Source of the DNA: Apostichopus japonicus
Lineage: Eukaryota > Echinodermata > Holothuroidea > Aspidochirotida > Stichopodidae
NCBI RefSeq assembly: GCF_037975245.1
Contig: NC_092569.1
Coordinates: 30,446,668-30,510,667 of the forward strand
Reading direction: 5' to 3'
DNA: 64,000 nt
The notes beneath the pieces were generated by a model that saw nothing but the letters and a program-made list of their open reading frames with translations, was not told the origin of the DNA and searched no databases. The position numbers and the translations under genes are program-made. Each line of letters opens with the position of its first letter. Position 1 is the first letter of the stretch. Positions 12,303 to 23,700 of this stretch are shown piece after piece.

Positions 12303-12374
12303 CCGAAAACCATTTAAGTTTAAAATCAGCCACACAGCAAAGACGAAAATATATTTTCTTCGAAGTTCTGCCAT
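12303..12374 (-). CDS. FReD-1 exon 1, signal peptide
   Basis: 24 codons starting MAELRRKYIFVFAV: a basic n-region, a hydrophobic core, then NLNGFR and a consensus donor GTAAGT. Phase 0. The start was chosen because the same ATG, length and donor recur in FReD-3 (MAELRSKCIFVFAV). It targets the product to secretion. Confidence 0.8.
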
Positions 12375-12496
12375 CGATCGAAAATGAAACAGAGAAATTT
12401 GCACGAAATAAAGGAGAGACTTGCTGACCTTCTGAGAGTAGACAGTGACAGTAATGAAGGTGAAATCGTTACCCAAAGAAAGACCTTCATACGTAC

Positions 12497-12522
12497 GGAT
12501 GTCCATTAAAACCATGTCATTT
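12497..12522 (-). promoter_or_regulatory. Conserved upstream block of FReD-1
   Basis: An AT-rich block containing GGATGTCCATTAAAACCAT on the plus strand, 123 bases upstream of the FReD-1 ATG. Related blocks sit 123 and 125 bases upstream of the FReD-2 and FReD-3 ATGs. The fixed spacing suggests a core promoter or 5'-UTR element. The minus-strand TTTTAATGG may serve as a TATA-like box. Confidence 0.4.
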
Positions 12523-13451
12523 AACAGCTGGTCACACAATCTATGTTTTCAGTCTAGTGTGTCCCATATCGAAAACTGTTATACTATGCAAGTGTCATTA
12601 TTATTACAGAATAAACATGTGCTATATTTTACTTAGAAGCTCTTTATCTCGAATAAAATAAAAGAACTATAAGAAATACAAGCACAAGGAAAGGATAAGT
12701 ATGGTTGTGTACATCTTACACAATAAATTACTACTTATCTGTATTTTGAACCATTTCTGATTTATATTACTATATTCTCATTGTCTTGAGTTTGCCAAAT
12801 ATGTTTTCCGAGTTAAATAAATAATAAGTCAAATATGAAAGGTTAATGATAAGCACTAAAAAGTGTGTATTTTCGTCGTTTGAACATTTCTATTGACATG
12901 GGACATGAAAGGATGCTCACAACGTATTAAAATACTTTAACACAAAACGCTTGGACTCGTAACATATCATTATCAAACAGCACCTTTCGAATATTAGACG
13001 AATCACAGGAATAGTAAGTTTGGCTGGCCTAATAGTGAATAGAGTAATTCTCTTTTTACGATGTGGTCTTGTGTTTAGTTACTAGGGAGTTCAAAATTAA
13101 CAATAATTTTGTTGAAACAACAACAGTAATATTCTTTTTTGCACAAGATAAGAATGGCTTGTACAGTAAGTACTGTTCATGTCCTGTAACATATGTTTTG
13201 AACACAAAGTAGTAATAACTGATTAAAACACCGATGTGGGACATAAGAGTAGTTCATGTGCCAACCATTGGATGCGAGTTCTTTAATACGCGATTCTAAA
13301 ATGAAGTCATATCTAGTCGTTTATGGTAGAAGTAGGCCTATGGGTATATCGAAACATGGCCTTTTTTCGTTCTCGGCATGAAGAATTGGCGTAATTTAAA
13401 GAGAGCTGTGAACTGGAATCAACGGTACAGTACCTACTAAACTTCAAACAC
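12523..13451. other. FReD-1 upstream flank, proximal part
   Basis: AT-rich, no gene seen. Colinear with 55121-56018 upstream of FReD-3. It contains a weaker relative of the 13452-13598 inverted-repeat element near 13158-13255. Confidence 0.5.
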
Positions 13452-13598
13452 ATAGCTAGTACAGTAACTACTGGTGCCACCTGTGACACTTGTTACTACT
13501 GTTCGTGTCCCAGAACAGTGCATCAGTAATTAATACTTTGGATTCGTAACACGGTAACATGTGTTACAGGTGGCACCGGTATTTGCTGTACTAGTTAT
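13452..13598. mobile_element. MITE-like inverted-repeat element (copy 1)
   Basis: Terminal inverted repeats of about 34 bases (13456-13489 and 13561-13594) match with about four mismatches. They start CTAGTACAG and contain GGTGCCACCTGT. The two ends extend symmetrically to ATA/TAT, consistent with a TA target site. No coding capacity, so a non-autonomous DNA transposon is the likely origin. The paralogous copy is at 56019-56134. Confidence 0.6.
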
Positions 13599-14440
13599 AT
13601 GTATCGGATGGTTTTCCGCATATCAGTACATTGTTTGTTACGATATCACTCATGCAGTAAACTGTTCATATGATACGATTCACTTTAAATGATCATGACC
13701 AGGGACTACCCATTCCATATACAATTTGAATAAACACAATGATATTTATTATGATTTCAAAGTACCTTAACTGCTCAAACTTTACACAAGCATTTACAAG
13801 GTAATGACTTATATTTACCTTGCTAGTATGTACAAGCTACTATATGCTAAACAACGTGGCTGGTAACTTACGATACTTAACGGAATCTGATTGACCTATA
13901 AACCGTATGATATCACGTGATTGAGACACGTAGCACTGTTCCACGTGTTCGATGTGATGACATCACAAGGAAGTACATCTTGAATTATGACGAATGGTGT
14001 CTGGATTCTTTACTACAATGAGACAAATGAAAATTGTCAGACGTTATCATCTTTGCCAAGAAATCGGAGTTCATATTTCTTGTATTAAAGCATTTGCATA
14101 CCCCCTTCGTCGTATAACGTAGTTGTGATTACAGGATTGTATTCGGAACGTGGTGACAGAAGATCATAGTGAAGTATTATATAAGCCTATTAAAAAAGTT
14201 CACATTAAATTGTACTGTATCGGACAAAATGTTTGACACTGTATTAAAATGTTTACTGGTAGTAAGAATCAATCAAACAGTTTTACCCGCATATATGCCG
14301 TGAGTTACACTGAATGGTATCGATGGGTTTATAGTACATGATGATTTGGTCAAAATGATACAAAGATATGTCTTTAGTATCTCCAATTGTAATATTACAA
14401 CAAGGAAGTAGGCGGTCTCAACGACAATCATTATGACATA
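13599..14440. other. Intergenic flank, nothing coding
   Basis: Closely paralogous to 56135-57000 (for example, the segment with GATGACATCACAAGGAAGTA occurs at 13950 and 56490, and a diverged form at 34345). I recognise no gene. Confidence 0.5.
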
Positions 14441-15300
14441 TCGGAGAGCCATCGCCTCATACTTATAAACGATAAGCGCTTATTCAAATACATATTTCTA
14501 GCAATATTTAGGAAAATTTGTCAATAATAAGTCATTGTCGGAGTATTATTAAATTTCTCTCGTGTTCTTTACCATTTCTCCCAATCCGTCTAAGTGTTTT
14601 TATATTTACTGTACAGAGTAGACTATGGAAGTCTTAACCATTATTGTAACTGATGACTCATTCAATGAATATAAAGAAATACCATTCCAAAGACGTTTGG
14701 AATATTTGCACCTGATTATGCAAGTGTCCCACCCTCTAACACAACAAAGATCACTTTGAATTACTGGTAGCAATTTGGTAATCAAATATTCGTCGTCTCA
14801 TACTGCTTACAAATTCCTGTCACCGGACATATCGACTTTCACCGGTACTGGGAAATAAAAATGATTATTCATGCTTATTTTTCAATTACCAATCAAATAT
14901 AGGTGAATTAAGAACTTTTGATTTCAAGTATCGTAAACGCCACCTTTGTATATATGATGATGAAGTTGTACAGTGACGAGTGGGCTTGAGATACGTTAGG
15001 AATAGGGGATATTGGAAATGGTTCTGTTAAAGTTCTAAAACAAAGTACAATCGGAAGAGCCCCCTCTATTCGATTCCCGGGGGTAAAAGGATCGGGGGGG
15101 GGAGAGAACCTTTTCATCATATACTCTATGGAATATGTATTTCTTGAATAGATAAGCGACTATTCAATCATATTTTTCCACCAATATTTTACAATATCCG
15201 TCAATATTTATTTAATCATTTATTACATTAGATTACATTGTCGGAACTTTGTATTCGTTGTAATAAACTTTCTCTCGTGCGATGATGAGTGAGGGATAAG
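14440..15300. repeat. R1 interspersed/tandem repeat, copies in flank 1
   Basis: A ~0.87 kb unit recognised by CATTGTCGGAA, CTCTCGTGTTCTTCACC and AAGAGCCCCCTCTATTCGAT. A second tandem copy follows at about 15340-16190. Relatives lie at 34740-35040, 36060-36340, 57005-57553 plus 59025-59290 (split by the Penelope-like insertion), 59340-60070 and 61320-61690. Open frames inside are AT-rich and show no domains. Confidence 0.65.
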
Positions 15301-15339
15301 GGGTATTGAAAGTGGGTCTGGTAAAGTGCCAAAAAATAC

Positions 15340-16190
15340 TTATAAATGATAAGCGCTTATTCAAACACATTTCTTGCAATATGAAAATTCGTCAATCATA
15401 AGTCATTGTCGGAATATTATTAAATTTCTCTCGTGTTCTTCACCATTTTCTCCCATTCCGTGTAAGTGTTTTTATTTTTACTGTACGGAGTAGCCTTACC
15501 AAGTCCTTACCATTATTGTTACTGAAAACTTTTTCGATCAATGTAAATAAAAACCATTCCAAAGACGTTTAGAATATATCTACCTGCTTATGTTTGTGTT
15601 ATGTCCCACCCTCTACCACAACAAACACCACTTTGAGTTGCTGGTAGCAATTTGGTAATACAATATTCTGCGTCCCATACTGCAAGCGATTCCTGTCATC
15701 GGACATATCGATTTTCACCGATACTAGGATATCAAAATGAATATTCATGTATATTTGTCAATTACCAATCACATATATGTGAATAACATCTTTTGATTTC
15801 AAGTGTCGTATACGCCACCTTTGTTTATGTAATAAAGTTGTACAGTTATGAGTGGGATTGGGATACGTTAGGAATATGGGATATTGGAAATGGTTTTGTT
15901 AAAGTTCTATACAAAAAATAATGGAAGAGCCCCTTCTATTCGATTCCGGTGGGTATATGGATCGGGGGACAACCTTTACAACATATACTCTATGAAATTC
16001 TTATTTGTGGAGTTCATTGGCGATTATTCAAACATATATTTTCACCTATATGTTAGAAATATCCTTTATTTTTTATTTAATAAATTATAAAATTAGATTA
16101 CATTGTCGGAACATTGTATATGCTGTTATAATTTTCCATATAACCACCTTACTTTGTTCGTGTTCGTGTTCGTGGGAGTGGGAATGGTAG
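15340..16190. repeat. R1 repeat, second tandem copy in flank 1
   Basis: About 80-90% similar by eye to the unit at 14440-15300, in the same orientation. It ends near a short GTTCGT repeat at about 16157-16172. Confidence 0.6.
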
Positions 16191-16859
16191 TTTTAATCGA
16201 TAATACGGATTAATCGTGGTAAGTTTAGTAAATAGCTGTTTCTTTATGCTGCAGACAAGTCTCATATTTTGTCACCAGTGTTTTTTTTTTACCCAGTGCA
16301 GGTTAATCAGTAAGAATTTAATAAGCTATCCAATACTTCGTCCGTAGAATTTTCGAGTTATTGTTAAAGCGTAAAGTAGCATTAGCCTATTTAAATAAAA
16401 TATATGATAGGATGTTGGTGTAACTAATCACATTGATTCAATTTACAGCTTCATAGCTTATTCCATTGATAGGACTATTAAAAATTGTGTTCATATACTT
16501 AAATGTTAGACTTAATAGAACAAAAACCTCTGACGTTATACATGAAAAATCACAAAAAAATAAGCAACTTGGTACGCTTGTCTATGTACGACGTTAAATA
16601 TTAGTTCCTCAATGTTGTGTATTCATAAAATACAATTCATAATTGAACTAAGAATGAGTTCACAGTGGAACAAATTGTTTTTCATTTAACCTACACTTCA
16701 TTAAATATTATGTTAATATTATACTCAAACTTGAATTTGGTATGTTGTAGCCTGTTAACAAACACTATTATCAAGTTCACGGGCATGGTTCCAAAGCGAC
16801 GTGTTGCTGGTGCTACGGTGGCGCTTCAGTTCACAAAGGAAAGTTATAGAACTTTGCGT
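16191..16859. other. Intergenic, nothing recognised
   Basis: AT-rich, paralogous in part to 60100-60600. No supported gene. Confidence 0.4.
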
Positions 16860-17075
16860 CTATGTTTTATCAAATTTGTTTTTACTTCGATCACTTAGGT
16901 ACGTAAGCATACTGGGTCTCATGTGGAAAGAGTTTGCACTAAATTCCGTGGGCGTATAAAGCTTTAAATCGATGAATAGGTATCCGTATCGTTCATTGGT
17001 AGCATCTGCAAACGCGTCCTGCATAAGTTTGGCTTGCTCTGGATACATCTGTTTTGCCAATTGTGAGACCTGGGT
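16860..17075 (-). pseudogene. Fragment of a mobile-element ORF (copy 1)
   Basis: The minus-strand frame contains MYPEQAKLMQDAFADATN followed by RYGYLFIDLKLYTP. I associate this kind of motif (a Y-G-Y-L-x-x-D-L-K block then T-P) with large virus-like DNA transposons of the Polinton/adintovirus type in invertebrates. That assignment is from memory and uncertain. Only a short piece remains. A longer but more broken copy is at 61755-62110. It is a relic with no promoter or neighbours of its own. Confidence 0.4.
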
Positions 17076-20000
17076 TTTGTCTGCAGGGTTTTTAAGTAAG
17101 ACGATGTAATGTGTGATATTACTTGTTTCTTTTGCCAGTTAAATAAAAATTGTGATATAGCTGATGGAAATATTTCATATGATCATCTTTCTAATAACAT
17201 CATATCTCTATGATAAATTCTTTTTAGACAACCAATCATTTATGCGCTGATCGTTCCCATTTGACATCATGATATGGTATAAAATAATCAACTTGTTGTA
17301 AGATAGGTCAAGATTTGCCTCCAATTCCGACCGGAGACCCTCAACAAAAGGGTTTTAGAGAGGATCACAGACAGCTCCATAACAGATGGCTGGTATTCCC
17401 CATAGCAATGCACAACCCTCTCAGGCGTATATTGGTAACTTCGGATATATTGAGAGAAATGAATCCGTTTTCAAATATCACCTTAATTATAAAGAAAAAA
17501 TGTATCGACTATGAAAAGGACAATATACGCAATTGTCTCATGGGAGCTACCGTCATTTTAGCTTACGAATAATTGAATCCTGATTACCACGCACACGTCT
17601 TATTAAAATGATTCTGGCAATATGAAATGCCAGAAATAAGACGTCCAAAGGAGTAAAAGAAAAAAAAATTTGCTCAACTCTAACGAGAATTGCCACCCAA
17701 TTACTTCCCGGTTTTCCTTTTATTTAATTGTTTTGTATTAATGACGGTTCTAGAAAAGAGGGTAAATTGTCTATTAATACGTTACAAGTTTAACCACTAC
17801 TAACACAACGTCATATTCAGCGTATACAAGCACGCTCACACTTCTGCTCAGGGCGTACTCAAATTGCATTTCAAGACGCACATTATCCTTTTACGGAATT
17901 AAAGTGGCCTCCGCTAGCTAGGTCAGGTGTCATTTCAAAGGCATAAAACGGGTAACCTTTGGCGTAGTCACTACGACTGATCTGATTGCCTTTGTCTCTG
18001 ATTATACTATTTAATCCCGAAAGCAGGCCATTACGTAGCGATCAACCGTATAATTAGGGCGTAACGGTTTCCATGGTAGCTGTTCACCGTCTACGTATAA
18101 CGTTAAAATAAGAATGTTGGGCCCATGAAGTTAAATGGTGCGACGGCGTTGCATCCACAGTCCCTCTCTCTCTTTTTCAGCCGATTTGAAGTAGAATTAC
18201 TACCGAATCTTTTAACATGTAAATACATCACCACCAATATTTGATTGATAACAATTCTGTCCATACGAACCAGCAATTATATGACGGTAAGGATAATACG
18301 TCAGTTTTATGTATCTCTTTCTTCATTTATAATAGTTGTTCTAGGTTATTGGATATTGCTTGAAAATATTAAGGGAAAAGCAACCATTGATTATTTAAAA
18401 TAGTATTTTCTTTTCGTTGTAGTAATTGGCATCCATAAATGAACAAAAAGCTATGGTATTTCAGAGAGATCCGAGTCATATTTCACTGGTATAGGTGCTG
18501 GAAAGAGCGGGTGGGTTGCTGTCGGTGACAAATATAGACAGAAGAGCCTTTCTTATAATCTGTTTACACTTTAAACTTGTTTATTTGATGTTTTCTAACA
18601 ATTGTTCTTTATATTTATTAAGACAGCACTTGTTTCCTTTTTATTTTTGAATGTTTTTGTTGATTTTAACTCAAGTTTTACTTCAATCCTTCCTATTTAG
18701 AAATTACCTGAAATGTATTCAGGAAAATGAAAGTAGAGGGAAACTCTACGGTTTTCAAGCGATAACAAAACTTCATTTAATAAAATGTTTTGCAAGTTTT
18801 ACATCATCCATTTGTTATGTTTTTCGATATCAAGGTTAGTTATATATTTCCATGTATTTTTATATTACCCATCTCGTCTGGCTTGTAGTTTTGCCCTCTT
18901 TACGAATTATCCTCAGGGTCGAAAATGGTGCGACACTCTCTTTCCAGTACTGTGAAAGAAAAACTAAGGATCCAATGTTCAGGGCCGACAAAGGACCACT
19001 TTCCATAAATCAAAGTGTACCTTTTGTCACTTTGAAAATAACGTGTTTGACATTGTTTTAATCTTAAAGATGAACCCCGCAAGTTCTTTGACTAATCAAC
19101 AAGACTCCATTATCTGTTGTTGAATACCAGGGATGTGGAGACGGAATACATAGGCCACTGTCATCCCGTGCCCCCCCCCCAGCTCCCCACATATGCCCTC
19201 CAATTTCTGTGAAATTCTTGAAGATGACACTCTCCTTTGAATTTGTAAGTCTCAAGGGGATTCATGTCGGAATATATGTGTTATATTTCAAACACAGTAG
19301 TACGCTTTAAACGCTGGGGTTCGTGGGGATGATCAGGTGTTTATCGCACTTAACTAGGAATTCGGAGAACGATCATTTCTATAGTCGGAACAATCAAGCA
19401 GATGACAAAATGAACAATCACTACATCATATTCTTACATGGAGATGAGTGAGAAAGAATGAAAGTTATGCAGATTAATGGTAAGTTAGTGAGTCTGGTTG
19501 AATACGTACCTTTGGCAAATATCTAATTAAAGGAGTCTCCCAGAACCCTGGTTATATATGATCAACTTCGTGTGCATGTAAACGCTTCTTTCATTATCGT
19601 AAGCAAATGTATCATCTAATTGTGTCAATGTAAGGATATTGATTCATGAATAAGAGGGCACATATTCTGGTGATTTCGGTTGGTTGTGTTCTTTCTGCAT
19701 AAACTATTGCGCTTTACTCTGGCAGTAGAACTGTTCTCTCAAACATATTACATAAACAACCCAGAAATTAAATCGAAACGTATAAGATATCGTTCATAGT
19801 TAGGCGATGTCATAACATTGTCACTTGTGTTTATTCAATATAATCGCAACTTTTGGAAAGGAATATTACTGGTCAGTATACTGATGTTTTATTTTTAATA
19901 TATTTTATTTGCATCACTTCTTAGTATTCTCAGTGACATCATTACTAATAACATTTAAGAAAAATCGAATTCAATACCATTTTTGAAAACTCTGGACAAA

Positions 20001-20251
20001 TTATCGAATGCCATCGAGTTTCTTGTGATCGTTGTACCCCTCTTAAATTGTTTTACAGTCGTTTGATAGTTTGCCCCATAATATAGTATTGCCTTGGAAG
20101 GCTAACTAGTGTCTCTTTCCTTCACTTTCATCTTTTAAATATGCAAACGTCCACTAGCTTCGATATGTACTTCCTTGTTTAATATATGTTATTATATCGC
20201 CAACGGCTTCCTGTCCTTGTTACTTTGAAGACTTCAAATCCACTACTTTGA
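17076..20251. other. Flank between FReD-1 and FReD-2
   Basis: No gene supported. From 17076 to the equivalent of 19110 it is colinear with 62110-64000. The 18300-19700 part also resembles 36590-37600. Contains a short CT-rich run near 18166-18180, a C9-10 run near 19170, and two AATAAA hexamers on the minus strand at 19888-19909 that could serve FReD-2. Confidence 0.5.
19888..19909 (-). promoter_or_regulatory. Candidate poly(A) signals of FReD-2
   Basis: Two AATAAA hexamers on the minus strand (19888-19893 and 19904-19909), about 350 nt beyond the FReD-2 stop codon and in sequence aligned to the FReD-1 and FReD-3 signals. Confidence 0.45.
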
Positions 20252-20727
20252 TCATTGACTTGGCTGTATTTTCATTGTTGTTGCTGTTATTCCGCAATCA
20301 GAACCTTGAAGATTCTTCCAGAAGATACCGCGGTAATCGTTGTACGAGTAGTACCCATTCAGATTGGAGTAGCCACAGGAAAAGAAAGTTGTCGCATAGA
20401 CCGGGTTTTTGTTTCGGCAGTATCTACAAGAGTTGCGACCACTACAGCCATCACAATGATAGCATATATAATGGTAATAATAATCATAATCATAACAGTA
20501 ATAATAATAATAAGTATAAAAACATGTACAGTCAGAGTACTCGTATCCACCAGTAGCCACGCGGTCGCTGAATGAGTAGCAGTTGCTGGTAGAGCCCGTA
20601 TTACTATCGTCAGGATACCACCAGCCACCTCGGTGTTTTTCTGCGCAGTCGAAGGTACTCGATCCATCGTTGTCTTGATCGTGCGTACTAAACCGATGCC
20701 CTGAATTTGCTCCCATAGCATTGTAAC
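20252..20727 (-). CDS. FReD-2 exon 9, FReD-B C-terminus with Tyr-rich insert
   Basis: 476 nt ending in TGA. ANSGHRFSTHDQDND carries the calcium-site aspartates, followed by CAEKHRGGWWYPDD. An insert of about 70 residues comes next, with a run FYTYYYYYCYDYDYYY encoded by TAT/TAC-type repeats and rich in Cys. The end is SCGYSNLNGYY, FWKNLQGSDCGITATT, MKIQPSQ. Frame is kept through the repeat. Confidence 0.9.
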
Positions 20728-23700
20728 CTGGAAGGAAATTAGCAATACTGAATGAAGGTATTTTCTTGTAAAATACGAAGTTTTTTTCCTTTTATATATA
20801 CTGGACATTATTAAGTCACTTTAGGTTCGTTTGCTATAGCTGTCGGTTATAATTGCGTTTGTTATTTTGTTCGTTTAAGTTGGGCTTACGTTATATTTTT
20901 GTGGTTTCATATACGAGTTCTAAATTATCGTAAGGGAGTTTACAATATTGAACAAAGGAGTCAAGTTTGCGAATTTAACTGGAGCGGTTCCAATTCTGTC
21001 AATTCGTCTGGGACCTCATTTGAAAACATCGTTAATTATTAAAATATATTTCTTAATGTCAATATTGTATTTATATTATTATTTATTTCCCTTCGACAAA
21101 TATTAATTAATAATATAGTTGTGAGTGACAGATTAACAGAAATGTAAACGGTGCATTTGTTGAAGTGTTCACATTCGGCATTTTGTAAAATGTATAGTTT
21201 TGACTGTTCAATATATGCTAGGTGTTCAAATTGGAGTGAAAGAATTAAAGTGTTTGATTGTAGTTCTTAGGTTTCCAGAATGGTTATTATTCCCTTGCGT
21301 TATAAGCTCGACAAGATCATAGTGAAAATGCGAGAAAGCAGACGCTATTAAATATATAGGAGTGTGGTTGATATGATATATGATGATGTTACAACAATAT
21401 ATCATTTTACCAACACGTGATACAATGTAAAGCAATTGTACGATCAGCAATGCGCACGGGACTCAAAGCTCGACGTCTAATACAGTTCTACATCAGTATC
21501 TACACTAGATGTATAACATGACCTGAGTATATGTACGAGTACAAATCCAAGAGTGCGATTACGACTACAGGTAGTTATGCTAGAATGATATGACGTAATA
21601 ACTACAAGTATGCGTATGATTGACATTTAGCACAATACATACCAGCATTTCCATAGTGGCCACCCAATGACAGTCGGTATCTGTCTCCTTCGCTACTGAT
21701 TCTAAATGATGAATAACGGCTGTAGTATGTTGATCCTTCCCTGTTTGTCTTTTCTATTCGAAGTTGGTAGCCTTTTTGGTTTGTCAATTTGTATATTTTA
21801 TCGTTGCCAATCCAATGATTTCCTGTGGGACTTCCAAACCCGTTTTTGTACTCATACCAGTTTCGATAAAAGCTGACGGAACTACTTGTACGTCGTTGCA
21901 AAATCTACAAAGAGAATCAATTAGTTTTAGATGCCAAGTACGTACGTATGGAATATTTCATTGTACTACAATAAGTAAGAGAAATTCATTGGTGAAGGTC
22001 AATAATCCGATTTATTTTAAACTGAAAGGAAGATGGATCAATTTAATTAAGTAGTTGAATGATTTACTTCAAATGTTAGTGAACGAAGTCCTGTCATATA
22101 AGAAAACACAAGTTTAACATGGGAAAGATATTGCTTGTCAATGGCTAAAACTTACTGTCCATCCACCACTAGACATGTCACAATAAACTTCAAACCCGGA
22201 GCTTCCAGCGGGATAAATGGTATATTTTCCGTTATTTCTTCTACCCGCTGTGTAAAGATCAGAACAATCTCTCGGTCCACTACGGGTACATGTAACACCA
22301 TTGCCTTCAAACCATTCGTTACAGTAACATCGATGGATATTATTTCGCTTCTGGCAGGTTGCATCTGCAATACAACTGTACCTCTCACTTGTAAGTACGT
22401 TACTGTTGCAAGTTATTCGTAAGGAACAGTCAGAACTAATGTATGATTCACTTCCCTGGAAAGATAAATGTTAAATGACATATACCAAAGATAGTAAAAT
22501 ACATGTTAATTTGTTATATTTTTAACAACTTTTGATGACGCACTGGATTAACCTTAATATATGGTCATGAGCGTTTTAAATAAATTTGGTAACGTTCATC
22601 GTTCTCGGTGTATCAAATGATGCGTTGCCATGATATGCAATTTGGCTAGATCTAAAATAAAAACATTTACGGACACCACTCCTCTCATCACATGTTGCTT
22701 GATCACTACACTGGTAACTCGCCTCTATGATCTGGTTGTTCCTACAAGTTGATCTTTGTGTACATCTTGAATTGACGTAAAACTCGCCTTCCTAATTTAA
22801 TCAATTTAGCGGGAAAAAATAGTAATAAATAAATCAATTATGGATTTGCGGTTGTAACAGTTAAATGTACAGAATTGCAAGAATGGCAGACCAATGCAAA
22901 TTTCCTTTTCTTGCAAAGGGTATCAAATTTTAAGATAGTTTAATGAGGTCTTTGCAGCCAACTCTGATGTTGGGGGCCTAGGTATTTTCCATACTTTTTT
23001 TTATTTTAAAAGTAGCTGCCAAATGTTGCCTTCCTTGAAAGGTTTGTTGAAACTGAAAACTCAAGTTACAATACGTTTGAAACGCACGATTTTGGTAAGA
23101 TGTATCAAATAATTTTGTTTAAGGTTTATAAGGGAATGCACACCCGTAGAAGGGATACTATGAATCCGACTAAATATAATTCATCCTTTGACTGACAGTT
23201 TTGCCTGGCCTGTTCGAATGAAATGGAATCAATGGATAACCGCGATGCTCTCGCCACACGGTTATCTTTAAAAGTAATGCGATACTCGACACGTTTAAAT
23301 AGTAAAAGGTTTGTCTCAAATTATATGGACAAAGAATTATGAGCAAAGCATTTAAAATGGCCTGAAAGAACTACAATGACCCTTAATACACTTATTTCGG
23401 TATCAACGAAGCAGTTGTGGGTGCACATCACTCCGTCCCCTTCGTAGTTTTGATTGCAGTAACATTTAGAGACACCGTTCCTCTCATCACAGGTTGCGTG
23501 ATCACTACACTGTAAACTCGCCTCTATAATCTGGTTGTTCCTACAGGTTGATCGACGTGTACATCTTGAATTGACGTAAAATTCGCCTTCCTAATTTAAG
23601 ATATTCAGCGGGTAAAAATAATCATGATGGATTTGGGGTTGTCACAGCGAAAGAGACAGGGTTTCAACGGTAGGTGGCCAATGTAAACTTCCTTTTGATT

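Larger units (their letters stand above)
3952..12374 (-). pseudogene. FReD-1: decaying FReD/TIL/EGF gene
   Basis: An eight-exon gene paralogous to FReD-2 and FReD-3: signal peptide, linker, partial FReD-A, TIL, one TILa/EGF module fused to FReD-B, and the rest of FReD-B. Exons 1-5 are open and in phase (72, 31, 173, 265 and 203 nt). FReD-B has three independent lesions relative to its paralogues: a one-base insertion in exon 6 near 6015-6022 (stop at 6004), a one-base deletion in exon 7 near 5485-5492 (exon of 261 rather than 262 nt), and a frame change inside the variable insert of exon 8 near 4120-4190. The exon total of 1748 nt is not divisible by three. Unlike FReD-2 and FReD-3 it has no free 210-nt TILa/EGF exon. 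A short secreted product ending in exon 6 remains possible, and so is a run of assembly errors. Smaller introns hold nothing beyond paralogue similarity. Confidence 0.75.

Noticed and set aside
12445-12636. Plus-strand frame overlapping the FReD-1 5' region
   Set aside because: It overlaps the conserved upstream block on the opposite strand. The corresponding FReD-3 region is not open.
17315-17572. 85-aa plus-strand frame, partly conserved at 62350-62600
   Set aside because: The second copy is broken by indels, so similarity is explained by segmental duplication. No known domain.
20359-20808. A 149-aa minus-strand frame overlapping FReD-2 exon 9
   Set aside because: It is the alternate frame of the FReD exon and reads the microsatellite as Ile/Met runs. 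The FReD frame has the domain motifs and correct splice phase.
22156-22455. Reading the cysteine-rich exons as pure EGF domains or as toxins
   Set aside because: Only the second half fits EGF (C-x-C...GDG..C). The first half fits the TILa/VWC-like segment that follows TIL domains. Nothing indicates toxicity.
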